Assembly: GCF_018119405.1 (NCBI RefSeq) | Contig: NZ_JAGPWC010000001.1 | Coordinates: 1 to 64,000 of the forward strand | Length of the DNA: 64,000 nucleotides | Source: Massilia sp. ST3 | GTDB taxonomy: Bacteria > Pseudomonadota > Gammaproteobacteria > Burkholderiales > Burkholderiaceae_D | Direction: 5' to 3' | Part shown: positions 18,689-27,587 of the stretch, piece after piece | How positions within the stretch are numbered: the first letter of the stretch is position 1 | Layout of the letters: each line of letters starts with the position of its first letter | Translations under genes and position numbers: made by a program | Notes under the pieces: generated by a model | What the model saw: the letters and a program-made list of their open reading frames with translations, nothing else | Told to the model about the DNA's origin: nothing | The model's database searches: none

Positions 18689-19508
18689 AGGTCTTCCAGG
18701 CCAGCCACAGCTTGCGCAGCGGCGTCAGCGAGATGCGCTGGGTCAGCACATGGAAGCCGTCGCGCTCGATCTCGTCGAGCAGGGTGCGGTAGATGGCCGA
18801 CATCATCAGGCCGGGGCGCTGGGCGCGCCGGTCTTCCTTGGGCAGCAGGGCCAGGGCTTCGTCGTAGGTGCGCTGGGCGCGCTCGGTCTGGAATCGCATC
18901 AGGGCCTCGAACTTCTCGCTGTGGCGCGCGTTCAGCAGGTCGGCGGCGGTCACGCCGAACTGCTGCAGCTCGTTGACCGGCAGGTAGATGCGGCCCTTGC
19001 GCGCGTCCTCGCCCACGTCGCGGATGATGTTGGTCAGCTGGAAGGCCAGGCCGAGCTTCTCGGCATAGGCCAGGGTCTCGGGGCGGGTATAGCCGAAGAT
19101 GCTGGCCGAGAGGATGCCGACCACGCTCGCCACGTGCCAGCAATAGCGCTGCAGGCCGGCGTAGTCCAGGTAGCGGCTCTGGTCCAGGTCCATCTCCATG
19201 CCGTCGACGATGGCCAGCAGGTGCCTTTCCTCCAGCTTGTACGGCGCCACGTGCGGGGCCAGGGCCTGGGTCACGGGGTGGGTCGGCGTGCCCTTGTACA
19301 TGGCGGAGACCTCGGTGCGCCACCAGGCCAGCTTGATGCGGGCCACCGACTGGTCGGTCGCGTCGTCGACGGTGTCGTCGACTTCGCGGCAGAAGGCGTA
19401 CAGCGCCGTGATCGCGCGCCGGCGTTCCGGCGGCAGGAACAGGAAGCTGTAATAGAAGCTGGAGCCGCTCTTGAGCGTCTTTTGCTGGCAGTATTCGTCA
19501 GGAGACAT
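18675..19508 (-). CDS. hpnD: Presqualene diphosphate synthase
   Basis: Condenses two farnesyl diphosphates to presqualene diphosphate. The 277-residue squalene/phytoene-synthase-family protein has both Mg-diphosphate-binding Asp-rich motifs, DDTVDD (about 44-49) and DVGED (about 166-170), plus YCWHVASVVG. HpnD rather than HpnC is called from the start MSPDEYCQQK and the long C-terminal segment. It is separated from hpnC by a 118-bp spacer in which nothing further is seen, and overlaps hpnE. Confidence 0.93.
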   Translation of the reverse strand: MSPDEYCQQKTLKSGSSFYYSFLFLPPERRRAITALYAFCREVDDTVDDATDQSVARIKLAWWRTEVSAMYKGTPTHPVTQALAPHVAPYKLEERHLLAIVDGMEMDLDQSRYLDYAGLQRYCWHVASVVGILSASIFGYTRPETLAYAEKLGLAFQLTNIIRDVGEDARKGRIYLPVNELQQFGVTAADLLNARHSEKFEALMRFQTERAQRTYDEALALLPKEDRRAQRPGLMMSAIYRTLLDEIERDGFHVLTQRISLTPLRKLWLAWKTYVRS

Positions 19509-19626
19509 GTAGTTCTTGTTGAAATGGGCGATGCATGCGGAAATGCGAATCCGCTATCTTAGCCGATGGGGCCGTATCCAGAAAGCCATGGAGCGCGCAC
19601 GTGCGCTCGTTTGCAATGACGCGCCC

Positions 19627-20436
19627 TCACATCCAGAGCGCGCGCCAGCCGATGGCCAGCCAGTCGGCCGCCTTCAATACCGGCCGGCGCGTAAACACGT
19701 CGTAGTCGGCCTTTTCGATCTCTTCCAGGATGCGCAGGCCGCCCTGGACCACCATGCGCAGCTCCCAGCCGACGCGGCCGGGCAGGCGGCGCGCCAGGGG
19801 AGCGCCGGACTGCATCAGGGCGCGCGTGCGGTCGATCTCGAAGCGCATCAGGGCGCGCCAGCCGGCGTCCATGCTGCCCGCCTGCAGCGCGCCTTCGCCG
19901 ACGCCATGCTGGGCCAGGTCTTCCTGGGGCAGGTAGATGCGGCCCTTGGCCAGGTCGATCGCCACGTCCTGCCAGAAGTTGATCAGCTGGAGGGCGGTGC
20001 AGATCGCGTTCGATTCGCGCACGTTGCGCTCGTCGTCGGCGTCGTACAAGGCCAGCATCAGCTTGCCGACCGGGTTGGCGGAGCGGTTGCAGTAGTCGAG
20101 CAGCGATGGATAGTCGGGATAGCGGTGGGTCACCACGTCCTGGCGGAAGGCCGACAGCAGATCGCGCATCGGGGCCACCGACAGCCGGTGGTCCGCCACC
20201 ACCGCCGCCAGGCGGGCGAACATGGGATCGGCGGGCGTGCCGCCGGCGGCGATGACATCGAGCTCGCGCTCGTAGCGCGCCAGCGCCGCCAGGCGCTCCT
20301 CCGGCGTGGCGTCGCCCTCGTCGGCGAGGTCGTCGGCGCTGCGGGCGAAGGCGTAGATCGCCTCCACCGCCGGCACCAGGCGGCGCGGCAGCAGGAAAGA
20401 GGCGACGGGGAAGTTCTCGTAGTGGTCGACTGCCAT
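19627..20436 (-). CDS. hpnC: Hydroxysqualene synthase
   Basis: Converts presqualene diphosphate to hydroxysqualene. The 269-residue protein has the squalene/phytoene synthase fold with an altered first Asp-rich motif (SADDLADEGD, about 33-42) and FWQDVAIDLAKGRIYLPQED, as expected for HpnC. The start MAVDHYENFPVASFLLPRRL is characteristic. It is first in the minus-strand hpnCDE set and divergent from the RND efflux operon. The 153-bp intergenic region is A+T-rich, with the palindromic ATTATAAT at 20482-20489 that could serve as -10 on either strand. Confidence 0.92.
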   Translation of the reverse strand: MAVDHYENFPVASFLLPRRLVPAVEAIYAFARSADDLADEGDATPEERLAALARYERELDVIAAGGTPADPMFARLAAVVADHRLSVAPMRDLLSAFRQDVVTHRYPDYPSLLDYCNRSANPVGKLMLALYDADDERNVRESNAICTALQLINFWQDVAIDLAKGRIYLPQEDLAQHGVGEGALQAGSMDAGWRALMRFEIDRTRALMQSGAPLARRLPGRVGWELRMVVQGGLRILEEIEKADYDVFTRRPVLKAADWLAIGWRALWM

Positions 20437-20481
20437 GTTTTGAGGCCTGACTCTAAAGTCAGTTATTTTTGTACTTGCATG

Positions 20482-20489
20482 ATTATAAT
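20482..20489. promoter_or_regulatory. Symmetric -10-like ATTATAAT between divergent hpnC and RND genes
   Basis: ATTATAAT reads TATAAT on both strands (20484-20489 plus; 20487-20482 minus). No convincing -35 at 17 bp is seen on either strand. A small hairpin, CTGAC-TCTAAA-GTCAG, lies between it and hpnC. Confidence 0.4.
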
Positions 20490-20589
20490 TGCAGAATTGT
20501 CAAATGGGCCCGGCCGAGCGCAAGCAAGCCCGGCCCGCTGTCGCCGATCTACCATGCATGGCCGGCCAACGGCCGATAAAGGACTTTCC

Positions 20590-21738
20590 GTGTTCGCCCG
20601 ACTTTCCTCCGCCCCGCTGCGCGCCTTGCTGGCGCTTCCCCTGCTGGCCAGCCTGCTCGCCGCCTGCGACAAGCCCGCCACGAAGACCGAGGACGTGCGT
20701 CCTGTCCGCGTCGTCACCCTGGCCGCCGGCGCGGTCGGCGAGCGGCTCGAATTCTCTGGCGACGTGCGTCCGCGCTACGAATCGCGCCTGGGCTTCCGGG
20801 TCGGCGGCAAGATCGTCGAGCGCAAGGTCGACGTCGGCGCCGCCGTCAAGCGCGGCGACGTCCTGATGCGCCTCGATCCGCAAGACCTGCGCCTGGCCGA
20901 AAGCCAGGCCAGGGCCGCCCTGCGCGCCGCCGAGACCGAGCGCGACCTGGCCCAGGCCGACTACAAGCGCCACCAGAACCTTCGTTCCCAGAACTTCGTC
21001 AGCCAGGCCGTGCTCGACGCCAAGCGCAGCGCCCTGACCGCGGCCCAGGCCAACGTCGACGCGGCACGCGCCGCCTTCCGCGGCCAGGCCAACCAGGCCG
21101 GTTACGCCAGCCTCACGGCGGACGCGGATGGCGTGGTAACCGGCATCGACGCCGAGGTGGGCCAGGTGGTGACTGCCGGCGCCCCGGTGGCCCGCGTGGC
21201 CCGCACCGACGAGAAGGAAGTCGTGATCGGCATCCCCGAGGACAAGGTCGAACTGCTGCGCAAGACCGGCGAGGTGAGCGTGCGCCTGTGGGCCAACCAG
21301 GGCGAAGCGATTCCAGGCAAGATCCGCGAGATCTCGCCGGTGGCCGATCCGGCCACCCGCACGTATACGGTCAAGGTCGCGATTCCCGCCCGCCAGGACG
21401 TGCGCCTGGGCATGACGGCCGCGGTGCAGATCGCCAGCGGCAACGGCGCGACCGCGCTGCGCGTGCCACTCTCGGCCCTGGTGCAGAACAAGGGCGCCAC
21501 CAGCGTCTGGGTAGTGGAAAAGGGCGCCGTGCGCATGGTGCCGGTGCAGGTGGCGGGACAGGCCGATAACGACGTGATCCTGGGCGGTGGCGTGCAGGCC
21601 GGCCAACAGGTGGTCACCGCGGGCGTGCACCTTCTTAAGAATGGCCAGAAGGTGCGCATCCTGACGGCCGACGTCTCGCGCCGCGCCGATACCGAGGCCG
21701 CCGTGAGCGGCCAGAACGCGGCCGGAGGCGCTCGATGA
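20590..21738 (+). CDS. RND efflux periplasmic adaptor (membrane fusion) lipoprotein
   Basis: Periplasmic adaptor linking the RND pump to an outer-membrane channel. The 382-residue protein has a lipoprotein signal with lipobox (LLASLLAAC, Cys about residue 22). A split lipoyl/hairpin region follows (VGGKIVERKVDVGAAVKRGDVL and the long coiled hairpin about 90-155), then beta-barrel and membrane-proximal domains. The start is GTG 20590, which follows AAAGGA by six bases and gives the lipoprotein signal; the frame is open back to 19516 but that segment is a shadow of hpnC. Its stop overlaps the permease ATG (ATGA). No TolC-like gene is nearby. Confidence 0.92.
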   Translation: MFARLSSAPLRALLALPLLASLLAACDKPATKTEDVRPVRVVTLAAGAVGERLEFSGDVRPRYESRLGFRVGGKIVERKVDVGAAVKRGDVLMRLDPQDLRLAESQARAALRAAETERDLAQADYKRHQNLRSQNFVSQAVLDAKRSALTAAQANVDAARAAFRGQANQAGYASLTADADGVVTGIDAEVGQVVTAGAPVARVARTDEKEVVIGIPEDKVELLRKTGEVSVRLWANQGEAIPGKIREISPVADPATRTYTVKVAIPARQDVRLGMTAAVQIASGNGATALRVPLSALVQNKGATSVWVVEKGAVRMVPVQVAGQADNDVILGGGVQAGQQVVTAGVHLLKNGQKVRILTADVSRRADTEAAVSGQNAAGGAR

Positions 21739-24700
21739 AGGGCTTCAACCTGTCGCGCTGGGCGCTGGAACACATTCCGCTCACGCGCTACCTGATCGCG
21801 GCCCTGCTGGTGTTCGGCGTGCTGAGCTACCAGCAGCTGGGCCAGGACGAGGACCCGCCGTTTACCTTCCGCGCCATGGTCGTGCGCGCCGTGTGGCCGG
21901 GCGCCACCGCGGTGCAGATGGCCGAGCAGGTGACCGATCCGCTCGAGCGCAAGCTGCAGGAAACGCCGTATGTGGACCGCATCCGCAGCTTCTCCAAGCC
22001 GGGCGAGACCACCATCATCCTGGAACTGCGCGAATCCACCCCGCCCAAGGAAACCTCGCCCACCTGGTACCAGGTGCGCAAGAAGATCGGCGACATGGCG
22101 GCCACCCTGCCGCAGGGCGTGATCGGGCCTTTCTTCAACGACGAATTCGGCGACACCTACGGCTCCATCTTCGCGTTATCAGGCGACGGCTTCACCTATG
22201 CCGAGATGCGCGACTACGCCGACTTCGTGCGCCAGCAGCTGCTGCGCGTGCCGCTGGTGTCGAAGGTCGAGCAGTTCGGGGTGCAGAACGAGAAGGTCTA
22301 CATCGAGTTCTCCAGCAAGAAGTTCGCCCAGCTGGGCGTGCCCTTCGAGCAGATCGTCAACCAGATCCAGACCCAGAATCAGGTGGAGGCCAGCGGCGTG
22401 CTGGTGACCCCGAGCGACAACCTGCAGGTGAGGGTCACGGGCGCGATCAGGCAGCTGGAACAGCTGGAAAACCTGCAGCTGCGCGCCGGCGGGACCACGT
22501 TCCGCCTGGGCGATTTCGCCACGGTGAAGCGCGGCTACCAGGACCCGCCCCAGGACAAGATGCGCTACAACGGCAAGGAGGTGATCGGCCTGGGCGTGTC
22601 GATGGAGAAGGGCGGCAACATCATCCAGCTCGGCAAGGGCCTGGACGAGACGGTGGAGCGCATCCGCTCCCAGCTCCCGGTCGGCATCGAGCTCGAGCGG
22701 GTGGCCGACCAGCCGCGCGCGGTCAAGGAGTCGGTGGGCGAGTTCGTGAAGGTGCTGATCGAGGCGGTGGTGATCGTCCTGATCGTGTCCTTCCTGTCGC
22801 TCGGCCTGCACACCAAGCCGAAGCTGCGCGTGGACATCTGGCCCGGCCTGGTGGTGGCGCTGACGATTCCGCTGGTGCTGGCGATCACCTTCCTGTTCAT
22901 GCGCATCCTCGACATCTCGCTGCACAAGATCTCGCTGGGCGCCCTGATCATCGCCCTCGGCCTGCTGGTCGACGACGCGATCATCGCGGTGGAGATGATG
23001 GTGCGCAAGATGGAGGAGGGCATGTCGCGCTTCGAGGCGGCCACCTTCGCCTACACCTCGACCGCGATGCCGATGCTGACCGGCACCCTGATCACGGCCG
23101 CCGGCTTCCTGCCGATCGGCCTGGCCAAGTCGGCCGCCGGCGAGTACACCTTCTCGATGTTCTCGGTGAACGCGCTCGCGCTGTTGATCTCCTGGGTGGT
23201 CGCGGTGGTGTTTACGCCCTACATCGGCTTCATGCTCCTGAAGGTCAAGCCGCATGCCCACGGCGAGAGCCAGCACGACGTGTTCGACACGCCCATGTAT
23301 GCGCGCTTCCGGCGCCTGGTGAACCGCTGCGTCGAGTGGCGCAAGACCACCATTGCCTTGAGCCTGGGCGTGTTCGCGCTGGGCGTGTTCGGCTTTAACT
23401 TCATCGAAAAGCAGTTCTTCCCGGATTCCAGCCGCCCCGAGCTGATGGTCGAGATGTGGTCGCCCGAGGGCACGAGCTTCACGGCCAACGAGGCGGTGGT
23501 CAAGCGCTTCGAGGCCTGGTTGGGCAAGCAGGAGGGTGTGCGCAGCGTGACCGCCTATGTCGGCACCGGCAGTCCGCGCTTCTACCTGCCGCTGGACCAG
23601 ATCTTCCCGCAGTCGAACGTCTCGCAGCTGGTGGTGCTGCCGGTCGACGCCAAGGCGCGCGAGGCGCTGCGCCTGAAGATCACCAAGGTCTTCGAAACCG
23701 ACTTCCCCGAGGTGCGGGGCAGGGTGAAGCTGCTGCCGAACGGCCCGCCGGTGCCTTACCCGGTGCAGTTCCAGGTGCTGGGACCGGACATCGGCGTGGT
23801 GCGCGGCGTGGCCGACCAGGTGAAGGATGTGCTGCGCGCCAATCCCAACACGGTGGGCGTCAACGACAACTGGAACGAGTCGGTCAAGGTGCTGCGCCTG
23901 GACCTCGACCAGGACAAGCTGCGCGCCCTGGGCGTGACCTCGCAGGCGGTGCGCCGCGTGGTCAACACGACCCTGACCGGCACCCCGATCGCGCAATTCC
24001 GCGAGACCAACCGCCTGATCGACATCGTGGTGCGCCAGCCCCTGGAAGAACGCTCGACCATCACCCGCCTGTCGGAAGCGCTGGTGCCCACGGGCAGCGG
24101 GCGCGCGGTGACCATCGGCCAGGTGGCGCGGGTCCAGTTCGTGTGGGAGCCGGGCGTGGTCTGGCGCCAGGGCCGCGAGTGGGCGATCATGGTCCAGTCG
24201 GACGTGCTTGAAGGCATCCAGGGCCCGACCGTGACGGCGCAGGTGGACGCCAAGCTCGGCGAGATCCGCGCCAGGCTGCCGGCCGGCTACCGCGTCACCA
24301 TCGAGGGCGCGGCGGCGGACAGTTCGGACGCCGAAGCCTCGATCGCGGCGAATATCCCGCTGGTGCTGTTCATCGTGTTTACGCTGCTGATGCTCCAGCT
24401 GCACAGTTTCTCGCGCGCGCTGCTGGTGTTTCTGACCGGACCGCTGGGCATCGCCGGCGCCGCCATGGCGCTGCTGCTGCTCGGCCGGCCCTTCGGTTTC
24501 GTGGCCAACCTGGGCGTGATCGCGCTGTTCGGCATGATCATCCGCAACTCCGTGATCCTGGTCGACCAGATCGAGCAGGATCGGGCCAATGGGGTAGAGG
24601 CCTGGGACGCCATCGTCGAGGCGGCGGTACGGCGCGCCCGCCCCATCCTGCTGACGGCCGCGGCGGCGGCGCTGGCCATGATTCCGCTGTCGCGTTCCGT

Positions 24701-24821
24701 GTTCTGGGGGCCGATGGCGGTGGCGATCATGGGCGGGCTGGTGGTGGCGACGGCGCTGACCCTGCTGTTCCTGCCGGCGCTGTATGCGGCGTGGTTCAGG
24801 GTGAAAAAGCCGATCCGCTGA
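21735..24821 (+). CDS. RND efflux permease (inner-membrane pump)
   Basis: Proton-driven tripartite efflux pump subunit of 1028 residues with 12 expected transmembrane helices and two large periplasmic loops. The N-terminal helix is followed by the porter-domain motif QDEDPPFTFRAMVV. The proton-relay aspartate pair is in GLLVDDAIIAVE (about residue 415), within the cluster of helices at about 340-500; the second helix cluster is at about 870-1020 (RNSVILVDQIEQ). Closest in style to the metal/drug-unspecified RND permeases that act with a single lipoprotein adaptor; the substrate cannot be deduced. Translationally coupled to the adaptor. Confidence 0.94.
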   Translation: MKGFNLSRWALEHIPLTRYLIAALLVFGVLSYQQLGQDEDPPFTFRAMVVRAVWPGATAVQMAEQVTDPLERKLQETPYVDRIRSFSKPGETTIILELRESTPPKETSPTWYQVRKKIGDMAATLPQGVIGPFFNDEFGDTYGSIFALSGDGFTYAEMRDYADFVRQQLLRVPLVSKVEQFGVQNEKVYIEFSSKKFAQLGVPFEQIVNQIQTQNQVEASGVLVTPSDNLQVRVTGAIRQLEQLENLQLRAGGTTFRLGDFATVKRGYQDPPQDKMRYNGKEVIGLGVSMEKGGNIIQLGKGLDETVERIRSQLPVGIELERVADQPRAVKESVGEFVKVLIEAVVIVLIVSFLSLGLHTKPKLRVDIWPGLVVALTIPLVLAITFLFMRILDISLHKISLGALIIALGLLVDDAIIAVEMMVRKMEEGMSRFEAATFAYTSTAMPMLTGTLITAAGFLPIGLAKSAAGEYTFSMFSVNALALLISWVVAVVFTPYIGFMLLKVKPHAHGESQHDVFDTPMYARFRRLVNRCVEWRKTTIALSLGVFALGVFGFNFIEKQFFPDSSRPELMVEMWSPEGTSFTANEAVVKRFEAWLGKQEGVRSVTAYVGTGSPRFYLPLDQIFPQSNVSQLVVLPVDAKAREALRLKITKVFETDFPEVRGRVKLLPNGPPVPYPVQFQVLGPDIGVVRGVADQVKDVLRANPNTVGVNDNWNESVKVLRLDLDQDKLRALGVTSQAVRRVVNTTLTGTPIAQFRETNRLIDIVVRQPLEERSTITRLSEALVPTGSGRAVTIGQVARVQFVWEPGVVWRQGREWAIMVQSDVLEGIQGPTVTAQVDAKLGEIRARLPAGYRVTIEGAAADSSDAEASIAANIPLVLFIVFTLLMLQLHSFSRALLVFLTGPLGIAGAAMALLLLGRPFGFVANLGVIALFGMIIRNSVILVDQIEQDRANGVEAWDAIVEAAVRRARPILLTAAAAALAMIPLSRSVFWGPMAVAIMGGLVVATALTLLFLPALYAAWFRVKKPIR

Positions 24822-24833
24822 GGATGCGCCGCG

Positions 24834-24932
24834 GTAGGGTTGGCGGCTTTGCCGCCGACGCGTCCAACGTACATATGCATGAATGCGCGGCGGCTGCTTG
24901 AACGCGTCGGCAGGGAAACCTGCCGACCCGAC
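24834..24932. repeat. Dispersed inverted-repeat element, family A, copy 2
   Basis: It shares GTAGGGTTGGCGGC, GCCGCCGACGCGTCCAACG and the right half AACGCGTCGGC(A)GGGAAACC(T)GCCGACCC with copy 1 at 2543-2647. The centre differs (24869-24900). It starts 13 bases after the permease stop and could fold as a transcript-end hairpin. Confidence 0.75.
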
Positions 24933-25033
24933 GGGTGAGCCGGCTCAGCAGTGTTCCAAAATTCACCCCAATAGTGACAGAAAATCCAGTAAAATAATTG
25001 TTTGAAGTTGTAGCCCCTAAACATTGGAGTGCA

Positions 25034-25070
25034 GGGCGGCCGGTTTCACTGTCGGGCGCCCTTTGTTTTT
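25034..25070 (+). terminator. Terminator-like hairpin upstream of tRNA-Leu
   Basis: GGGCGGCCG (25034-25042) pairs with CGGGCGCCC (25053-25061) with one mismatch, followed by TTTGTTTTT. It lies 213 bases after the permease stop, so it may end that transcript or an unannotated short RNA. Confidence 0.55.
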
Positions 25071-25090
25071 GTGGCAATATGCAATCCTGC

Positions 25091-25177
25091 GCGAGGATGG
25101 CGAAATTGGTAGACGCACCAGGTTTAGGTCCTGACGCCAGCAATGGTGTGGGGGTTCGAGTCCCCCTCCTCGCACCA
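25091..25177 (+). tRNA. tRNA-Leu (anticodon UAG)
   Basis: An 87-base type-II tRNA with an encoded CCA end. The acceptor GCGAGGA pairs with TCCTCGC. The D-arm contains GGCGAAATTGGTAGACGC, the anticodon loop is TTTAGGT, there is a long variable arm, and the T-arm is GGGGGTTCGAGTCCCCC. The anticodon stem has an unpaired outer C-A. It reads CUN leucine codons. Located 32 bases upstream of tig. Confidence 0.95.
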
Positions 25178-25209
25178 CGAATAATTATTTTTTTTGGACG
25201 ATTTTTACA

Positions 25210-26550
25210 ATGGCAACTGCAGTCGAAACCCTCGGTAAACTCGAGCGTCGCTTGACGATCTCCTTCCCGGTAGCTGACGTTCAGTCGGAAGTCGAAAAGC
25301 GCCTGAAGAAGCAGGCCAAGACGGCCAAGGCGCCTGGCTTCCGTCCGGGTAAAGTGCCTCTGAAGATGGTCGCCGCCCAGTACGGCTACCAGATCGAGAC
25401 CGACGTCCTGAACGACAAGGTCGGCCGCGCCTTCAACGAAGCAGCCACCGAGAACGAGCTGCGCGTTGCCGGCTTCCCGAAAATCGAACCGAAACAAGAC
25501 GCACCGGAAGGCATGCTGGCCTTCGACGCGACCTTCGAAGTCTACCCGGAAGTCGTGCTGGGCGACCTGGCCGGCGTCGAAGTCGAAACCGTCGCCACCG
25601 AAGTGACCGACGCCGAGATCGACAAGACCATCGACATCCTGCGCAAGCAGCGCGTGCACTACCACACCAAGGGCGAGGCGGGCGAGCACGGCACGGGCGG
25701 CGAGCCGGTGGCCGCCAACGGCGACCGCGTGACCGTCGACTTCGTCGGCACCCTGGACGGCGTCGAGTTCGCCGGCGGCAAGGCCGAGAACTACGCCTTC
25801 GTGCTGGGCGAAGGCCGCATGCTGCCGGAATTCGAAGCCGCGACCGTCGGCCTGAAGGTCGGCGAAAGCAAGACCTTCCCGCTGGCCTTCCCGGAGGACT
25901 ACCACGGCAAGGACGTGGCCGGCAAGACCGCCGAGTTCACCATCACCCTGAAGAAGCTCGAGTGGGCGCACATGCCTGAAGTCGACGCCGAATTCGCCAA
26001 GTCGCTCGGCATCGAAGACGGCTCGATCGAGAAAATGCGCGAAGACATCAAGGTCAACCTGGAGCGCGAAGTCAAGGCTCGTGTCAAGGCCCGCAACAAG
26101 GAAGCCGTGATGGACGCCCTGGTCAAGTCGACCGAACTGGACGTGCCGAAGGTCATGATCGACCAGGATTCGGAGCGCCTGGCCGAGATGACCCGCCAGG
26201 ACATGGCCCAGCGCGGCATGGACGTCAAGAGCCTGCCGTTCCCGGCCGAGATGTTCAAGGACAAGGCCGAGCGCCGCGTGCGCCTGGGTCTGATCCTGTC
26301 GCAACTGGTCAGCGACAACAACCTGCAAGCCACCCAGGAGCAGGTCAAGGCCCAGATCGAAGACTTCTCGCAGAGCTACGAAGATCCGAAGGAAGTCCTG
26401 AAGTACTATTACAGCGACCGCCGCCGCCTGGGCGAAGTGGAAGCTCTTGTATTGGAAGAAAACGTCGTCAACTATGTGCTTGGCAAGGCGAAGGTCTCCA
26501 CCAAGACCATCGCTTTCGATGAACTGATGGGCTCGATGCCCCAGGCGTAA
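25210..26550 (+). CDS. tig: Trigger factor, ribosome-associated chaperone
   Basis: Peptidyl-prolyl isomerase and chaperone binding nascent chains at the ribosomal exit tunnel. The 446-residue protein has an N-terminal ribosome-binding domain with the signature GFRPGKVP (about residues 44-51). A central FKBP domain (about 165-250, [28 protein letters not shown]) and a helical C-terminal substrate arm follow. Its neighbours clpP, clpX and lon give the classic protein quality-control cluster. A G-rich stem that probably ends the transcript begins 10 bases after the stop, but its loop now contains a repeat element. Confidence 0.97.
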   Translation: MATAVETLGKLERRLTISFPVADVQSEVEKRLKKQAKTAKAPGFRPGKVPLKMVAAQYGYQIETDVLNDKVGRAFNEAATENELRVAGFPKIEPKQDAPEGMLAFDATFEVYPEVVLGDLAGVEVETVATEVTDAEIDKTIDILRKQRVHYHTKGEAGEHGTGGEPVAANGDRVTVDFVGTLDGVEFAGGKAENYAFVLGEGRMLPEFEAATVGLKVGESKTFPLAFPEDYHGKDVAGKTAEFTITLKKLEWAHMPEVDAEFAKSLGIEDGSIEKMREDIKVNLEREVKARVKARNKEAVMDALVKSTELDVPKVMIDQDSERLAEMTRQDMAQRGMDVKSLPFPAEMFKDKAERRVRLGLILSQLVSDNNLQATQEQVKAQIEDFSQSYEDPKEVLKYYYSDRRRLGEVEALVLEENVVNYVLGKAKVSTKTIAFDELMGSMPQA

Positions 26551-26559
26551 TTGAAGATT

Positions 26560-26731
26560 GCCGGCCCCCGTGGCTTAATGGCGTTCAGTTGGCTGATGAA
26601 CGTCGTTCCGGCGGAGGCCGGAACCCAAGTTCCGCTGAGCTGTCGTGCGGCTGAACTTGGGCCCCGGCCTGCGCCGGGGCGACGGTTCGACTGCTAACTG
26701 AACGCCATTGGCGTTTGTGGCCGGCTTTTTT
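26560..26731 (+). terminator. tig terminator with a repeat element in its loop
   Basis: GCCGGCC (26560-26566) and GGCCGGC (26719-26725) followed by TTTTTT (26726-26731) form the base of a terminator. The 152 bases between them hold repeat family B copy 2, whose own ends pair, so the hairpin can still close. This is inferred from pairing. Confidence 0.5.
26577..26709. repeat. Dispersed inverted-repeat element, family B, copy 2
   Basis: Ends are perfect 14-bp inverted repeats, AATGGCGTTCAGTT (26577-26590) and AACTGAACGCCATT (26696-26709). Inside are the family arms CGTTCCGGCGGAGGCCGGAACCC and GGGCCCCGGCCTGCGCCGGGG in opposite orientation. Confidence 0.75.
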
Positions 26732-26764
26732 CCCTTTAGCCCTTTTACAAGGAACGAGACAGGT

Positions 26765-27382
26765 ATGATTCGGAATCCGGCATTGGATACACAGGCACTC
26801 GGCATGGTGCCGATGGTGATCGAACAGAGTGGCCGCGGCGAGCGCGCCTACGACATCTATTCGCGTCTCCTCAAGGAACGCGTGATTTTCCTGGTCGGCC
26901 CTGTCAACGACCAGATGGCCAACCTCATCGTGGCCCAGCTGCTGTTCCTGGAAAGCGAAAATCCGGACAAGGATATTTCGCTCTACATCAACTCCCCGGG
27001 CGGTTCGGTGTCCGCCGGCCTGGCGATCTTCGACACGATGAACTTCATCAAGCCGGACGTCTCCACCCTGTGCACCGGCCTGGCCGCGTCGATGGGCGCC
27101 TTCCTGCTGGCCGCCGGCGCCAAGGGCAAGCGTTTCTCGCTGCCGAACTCGCGCATCATGATCCACCAGCCGTCGGGCGGTTCGCAGGGCATGGCGTCGG
27201 ATATCGAGATCCAGGCCAAGGAAATCCTGTACCTGCGCGAGCGTCTGGCGCGCATCATGGCCGAGAACACCGGCCAGTCCGTGGAACAGATCCACAAGGA
27301 CACCGACCGCGACCGCTTCATGTCGGGCGAAGAGGCCGTCGAGTACGGCATGATCGACCGAGTCCTGACCAACCGCGGCTGA
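26765..27382 (+). CDS. clpP: ATP-dependent Clp protease proteolytic subunit
   Basis: Serine peptidase that forms the double-heptamer chamber working with ClpX. The 205-residue protein carries the triad Ser109 (GLAASMGAF), His134 (MIHQPSGG) and Asp183 (TDRDRF); the spacing between them equals that of the E. coli enzyme. ATG 26765, preceded by AAGGAACGAGACAGGT, gives the standard start [10 protein letters not shown] with a short propeptide. The open frame runs 57 bases further upstream into the terminator, which is not credible. Followed by its own terminator and clpX. Confidence 0.97.
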   Translation: MIRNPALDTQALGMVPMVIEQSGRGERAYDIYSRLLKERVIFLVGPVNDQMANLIVAQLLFLESENPDKDISLYINSPGGSVSAGLAIFDTMNFIKPDVSTLCTGLAASMGAFLLAAGAKGKRFSLPNSRIMIHQPSGGSQGMASDIEIQAKEILYLRERLARIMAENTGQSVEQIHKDTDRDRFMSGEEAVEYGMIDRVLTNRG

Positions 27383-27420
27383 CGGACTCCGGTTCGCTAG
27401 TCGAGGACGCTGTTGCCAAA

Positions 27421-27459
27421 AAACGCCCGGGCGCGAACACGTTCGGGCGTTTCGTTTTT
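27421..27459 (+). terminator. Terminator after clpP
   Basis: AAACGCCCG (27421-27429) pairs perfectly with CGGGCGTTT (27444-27452), followed by CGTTTTTATTT. Confidence 0.8.
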
Positions 27460-27530
27460 ATTTCAGGTAGCATAGTTCATGGGCGTAGCATTGGCCCCGC
27501 ATATGCTCCCCGGTATGTGCGTCAGCGCAC

Positions 27531-27559
27531 TTGTTGCGTCCTCGTATTAGCGTTATATT
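27531..27559 (+). promoter_or_regulatory. Sigma-70-type promoter for clpX
   Basis: TTGTTG (27531-27536), a 17-bp spacer and TATATT (27554-27559), 28 bases before the clpX start and after the clpP terminator. Confidence 0.6.
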
Positions 27560-27587
27560 CATAGCAATTCAATAGAAACCCTGCCCC

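Noticed and set aside
19516-20589. Upstream extension of the RND adaptor frame across hpnC
   Set aside because: It is antisense to hpnC, and the GTG at 20590 has a perfect ribosome-binding site followed by a lipoprotein signal.
20590-24821. RND pair as a hopanoid transporter (HpnN) because it is divergent from hpnCDE
   Set aside because: HpnN-type exporters lack a lipoprotein adaptor gene partner; this adaptor-permease pair has standard efflux architecture.
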